Under the pieces are notes generated by a model. It saw only the letters and a program-made list of their open reading frames with translations. It had not been told where the DNA came from and made no database searches. From Dryas octopetala (Eukaryota; Streptophyta; Magnoliopsida; Rosales; Rosaceae): a stretch of DNA of 64,000 nucleotides. The stretch spans positions 11,515,271-11,579,270 of the forward strand of contig OY992834.1 in assembly GCA_963921425.1 (NCBI GenBank). The letters are read 5' to 3'. This document shows positions 61,049 to 64,000 of the stretch, piece by piece. Each line of letters begins with the position of its first letter. Position 1 is the first letter of the stretch. Position numbers and translations under genes: made by a program.

Positions 61049-61618
61049 CTAAGAGTCGGACCAGGTGATATCTAAGCCACCCCATTGGTCTTCAGGCAAA
61101 CCCAAGGCTTTCCAGACAGCCTTAGAGGCATCAACAATGTTGTTAGGACAAGGAGGCTGATAGTCATGGTCTGCATCACATCCCTCAGTAGAGTCACACT
61201 CATCCACCACCATGGCCACCACACTGCGCCCATTGGCACTGATAGTGATGTTGTTATGGCACCTTCCTCCATTGTTGTACCATCCAGTGGACAGTGCCAC
61301 AAGTGGGGTGTTGTCATTGTGGTATTTGTTGTCACACTCTGATGGACCGCCGCCATCACCTCCTGCCTCGAAACTGTTGAGAGTGAGGTAGGCCTTGGTG
61401 CTCCCAGACAACGGGGGTGAACATGTGTAGGTTGGGTACATTTTTCCAGCAACACAGCAGTCAGAGTCATTCTCCTGATTACATTGTCCAGGAGGGGCCT
61501 TCCTTCCTCTGATCCTGCTGCTTGGATGACATTGTTGAGCTTCAGCAACCAAGCAAATTGTTAAAAGGAGACTGACTAGGACGGCACTGATGGACCCTTT
61601 TGAGAAAAAGCTTTTCAT
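61049..61618 (-). CDS. Kiwellin-like / ripening-related protein
   Basis: An uninterrupted 189-aa frame. [20 protein letters not shown] and the next residues up to VAEA form a signal peptide, so the product should be secreted to the cell wall. The mature part has ten cysteines (QQC, GQC, DCC, YTC, SEC, GRC, DEC, EGC, PPC), enough for five disulphides. It holds the kiwellin-family hallmarks [31 protein letters not shown] and the C-terminal [11 protein letters not shown]. Kiwellins adopt a double-psi beta-barrel fold. Members are abundant in ripe fruit, and some bind secreted fungal enzymes in defence (maize kiwellin and a smut chorismate mutase). The exact role here is not known. A TATA box lies 75 bp upstream of the start. 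Two pseudogene copies lie within 12 kb. Confidence 0.92.
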   Translation of the reverse strand: MKSFFSKGSISAVLVSLLLTICLVAEAQQCHPSSRIRGRKAPPGQCNQENDSDCCVAGKMYPTYTCSPPLSGSTKAYLTLNSFEAGGDGGGPSECDNKYHNDNTPLVALSTGWYNNGGRCHNNITISANGRSVVAMVVDECDSTEGCDADHDYQPPCPNNIVDASKAVWKALGLPEDQWGGLDITWSDS

Positions 61619-61692
61619 TTTCTATCTGTTTCTCTTTCAGATGCTTTGCTGTTGTGTGGGATATGCTTGGTGGATAAAGCATTTGAGGGTGG

Positions 61693-61700
61693 TATATATA
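61693..61700 (-). promoter_or_regulatory. TATA box of the kiwellin-like gene
   Basis: TATATATA, 75 bp upstream of the ATG at 61618. This spacing would put the transcription start near 61665 and leave a short leader of about 45-50 bases. Confidence 0.6.
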
Positions 61701-61759
61701 GCAATTTCTAGTACCAAATTGCCCTTTTGATGTTAGCAGAGATACAAAATTCAACATTT

Positions 61760-62572
61760 GCTACGCAATTATGTGCGTACACTGACACTCCCCCAACGTA
61801 GACGCCACTCAGTTCCTGTCTTTCTTGCAATGACAAAGCAGCAGTTTATTTTGGCCAAATTAGAATTTCATCGAGTTTGCTGACTTAAAAATTGGTATCG
61901 ACTCTTCTTTTTGCTTATTCAAAATGAGGAAACTTGTGGTTTATATGGGAAGTTCTATTAGAATTACAAAGAAAATGTAATTTAATACGAACTCTAGCTC
62001 AAGTAAAGATGCTTGTTCTTATTATTTAGTTTCTGCAACATCTCTGATACCTTAATTATGAAATTTATCTTCTTTTTCTTTTTTCTTTCCTAATAATTGT
62101 CTATTTTTGTCAGAGCCTTTGCTTGTTTCAAGTTTCAACGAATAAATAGAATATTACCCCAACGAATTTTTAAGTTTTGCCCAAAAAGTGTGCAAAAACA
62201 TTGCAATCCATAATAAAAATTGCATTAAATGGAAGACAGGAACAAAGGAGAAGCTAGGATGAATATTGCATAGTCATTTATGAAGGACAAATTTTTAATA
62301 TATAATGGTATAGTACAGCTATTCAGTAATAATAATAAAAGAAAAAACGTACAACTATATGATACACAATTCTTGTTTGATTACTTTGATACATCTCAGC
62401 TCAGAAAAGGAAATTTGAGTTTTATTGGGGCTTTTCAAAATTATGGATCATGTAACATACATGACTCCTCTTTCCTAAAAATAATTAACAAAATTGGAGG
62501 AAAAAATATCATTGTAACAAATATATTTGACTGCGGCAACACAAAGGAGCAGATGCCTGTCTTTAATGCATA
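61760..62572. other. Intergenic between kiwellin promoter and mEF-G 3' end
   Basis: No gene is supported. The 106-aa plus-strand frame at 62280-62600 overlaps the antisense of the mEF-G 3' end and has no family motif. Confidence 0.55.
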
Positions 62573-63749
62573 CTATTCGGCAGCATTGGGGCCCTTGTAA
62601 TTGTTTACCAATTGCGCCTGCACATCATTAGAAACAGCCGAGTGCTCTTTGTACTCCATTGTGAATTCACCTTTTCCCTGCAGAGATAGAGGCATCAGAT
62701 AGACAAAACTTACATAGAATGCAAGTGGGAATTGGAAAATGGAGTATTTTGCACTTAAAAGTACAGTGTTCTTCATTACCTGTGTCATTGATCGAAGAGC
62801 AGTCGAATACCCGAACATGTTGTTCAGAGGGACCTAAAGAGACAATAACATTATTTTTCAAGGACTTATCTCATACAACTGTCATTCAGTTCAGGTATTG
62901 CAATCAAGACTAAAATCAAATTTAGCAAATTAATATAAAGTTTTCTTTTATAAGAATTTAAATGTAACAATGAATAGCAAGACACGTCACATAGGTGAAG
63001 TGTCTTCACTCTGAAATCAGATCATCAATTGTTTTAATTGAGCAAATATAGACATAGATACAGTTTAAAGAAGCAAGTATATGGACTAATTCAAGCTACA
63101 AATTTCTTCTTGGTGAGAAAAAAGCATACTTACAAATAGAAAAAACTTCAAGGAATTCCTACATTTTCTCAATTAAAGTAAAACATATATATCTACATAT
63201 AAAAGTTACTCCTACAGAAGCTCCCACATTTCCTAAGAGCAATGCTGATATCAAACTTTTAACTAGAAGAGAAGCTGGAAATATAGTAGTATCATATCAT
63301 GCTTGAACCTTACACAGATGTTGAATAGAATATGCAAATTTTATCAAATTTTCTTAGTGGCATTAAACTATTAAAGTCAAGATGTGCAACAGTGCCCTTT
63401 TTCTTCGGCTATCCAATGAAGATGCATTACATGAAAAGAAAGAGGTACTTACATGGGCAGTAATAACAGAGTCATCTCCCTCCTGGTCATTTCCAACAAT
63501 GATACCTTTTCTCCTATCAAATGAAAGCAGTGATATTTTCAGGTAAAATAATTGGTAATTAAACCATAATACTTCAGTTGACCAAAAAATAAAAAACCTT
63601 AAAACGTTCTAACTGAGGCCCGGAGATATTCGATGGATAAACACTCACTTGTTAATATCACCAGCAACAGTGCCTTGAAATTCTGTAGGTACTTTCAACT
63701 CCACCAGCATAACAGGCTCCAATATCACTGGTCTTGCAGCTGTATAACA
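62573..63749 (-). CDS. Elongation factor G, mitochondrial (3' part only)
   Basis: The four last coding exons, in reading order, are 63749-63649, 63513-63453, 62833-62780 and 62677-62573, with GT/AG borders and phases that agree. They encode [60 protein letters not shown] and [20 protein letters not shown], then a short tail to a TAG at 62573-62575. This is the C-terminal part of EF-G (domains IV and V), closest to the plant mitochondrial type (Arabidopsis At1g45332/At2g45030). EF-G is the GTPase that moves tRNAs and mRNA during translocation on mitochondrial ribosomes. The GTP-binding domain lies outside the window. No lesion was seen in the visible part. 63750-64000 is intron. Confidence 0.93.
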
Positions 63750-64000
63750 CTGTTTAACAATTTCAGAAGTTAAAAAACATACAATAACCAGGTCAGAGAA
63801 AATTTTGAAGACAGAGAATAGATTGTGAAGGAAAAATTAATTTCCAATGCTCTGCATGATGCATGGGCAAAATCACAGAATATGAGAAGGACCTTTCTAA
63901 GAATTCATTTCAATCAAACAATTACAAAGAATTCAATCGGAACAAAGGATATGAGAAGGACCTTTCTAAATGCATATATTGCAGCTAATTTAAATGCAAG

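Noticed and set aside
61072..61548. 158-aa minus-strand ORF
   Set aside because: It is a shadow in another frame of the intact kiwellin-like gene.
62280..62600. 106-aa plus-strand ORF
   Set aside because: It overlaps the antisense of the mEF-G last exon and AT-rich flank, with no recognisable motif.

Overview
This window reads as nuclear DNA of a dicot plant: AT-rich, with introns carrying GT/AG borders, long intergenic stretches, CT/GA microsatellites and many plant transposon families. A woody rosid, possibly Rosaceae, would fit the gene complement (kiwellin-like protein, DUF26 secretory proteins), but that placement is a guess. No bacterial, organellar or CRISPR features were seen.

Layout. 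1-5975 is intergenic with MITE-like elements. 5976-8086 (minus) is an intron-containing, disabled copy of a p53/DNA-damage-regulated-protein-1 (PDRG1, prefoldin-like) gene. 9173-10220 is a wrecked CC-NBS-LRR resistance gene. 11735-14206 is a tandem duplication that copied the promoter and first codons of the next gene. 14182-21381 (plus) is a complete 14-exon 3-hydroxyisobutyryl-CoA hydrolase-like gene (406 aa, all exons in frame). 21380-43760 is a segmentally duplicated block built around DUF26 cysteine-rich repeat secretory protein (CRRSP) genes. Copy A (24091-24846) is intact, copy B (28923-29718) is a pseudogene, and copy C (38595-43082) is split by a 3.7-kb CACTA transposon. A fourth unit has lost the gene. 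46513-49448 (plus) is a complete 9-exon SF3B4/SAP49 splicing-factor gene (365 aa). 50015-61618 holds three kiwellin-like copies: one intact gene (61049-61618, minus) and two pseudogenes. A 7.2-kb Ty1/copia retrotransposon with apparently identical LTRs (53058-60283) lies between them. The right end (62573 onward, minus) is the 3' part of a mitochondrial elongation factor G gene that continues past the window.

The housekeeping genes (hydrolase, SF3B4, mEF-G) are unrelated to each other. The main biology here is turnover. Defence-type genes (CRRSP, kiwellin, NBS-LRR) have been copied and broken, and transposons have inserted into one duplicate while another keeps the empty site. At least six insertions can be read this way inside this single window, with several target-site duplications visible. 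I found no convincing new enzymatic or immune system. The most unusual items are a perfect 80-bp inverted repeat upstream of CRRSP-A, the CACTA element inside an otherwise open CRRSP frame, a young copia element whose stop codons all look like C-to-T/G-to-A changes, and a 1.8-kb MULE-like element carrying a GC-rich, ORF-bearing minisatellite. All identities come from reading translated sequence and remembered family motifs; no database search was run.
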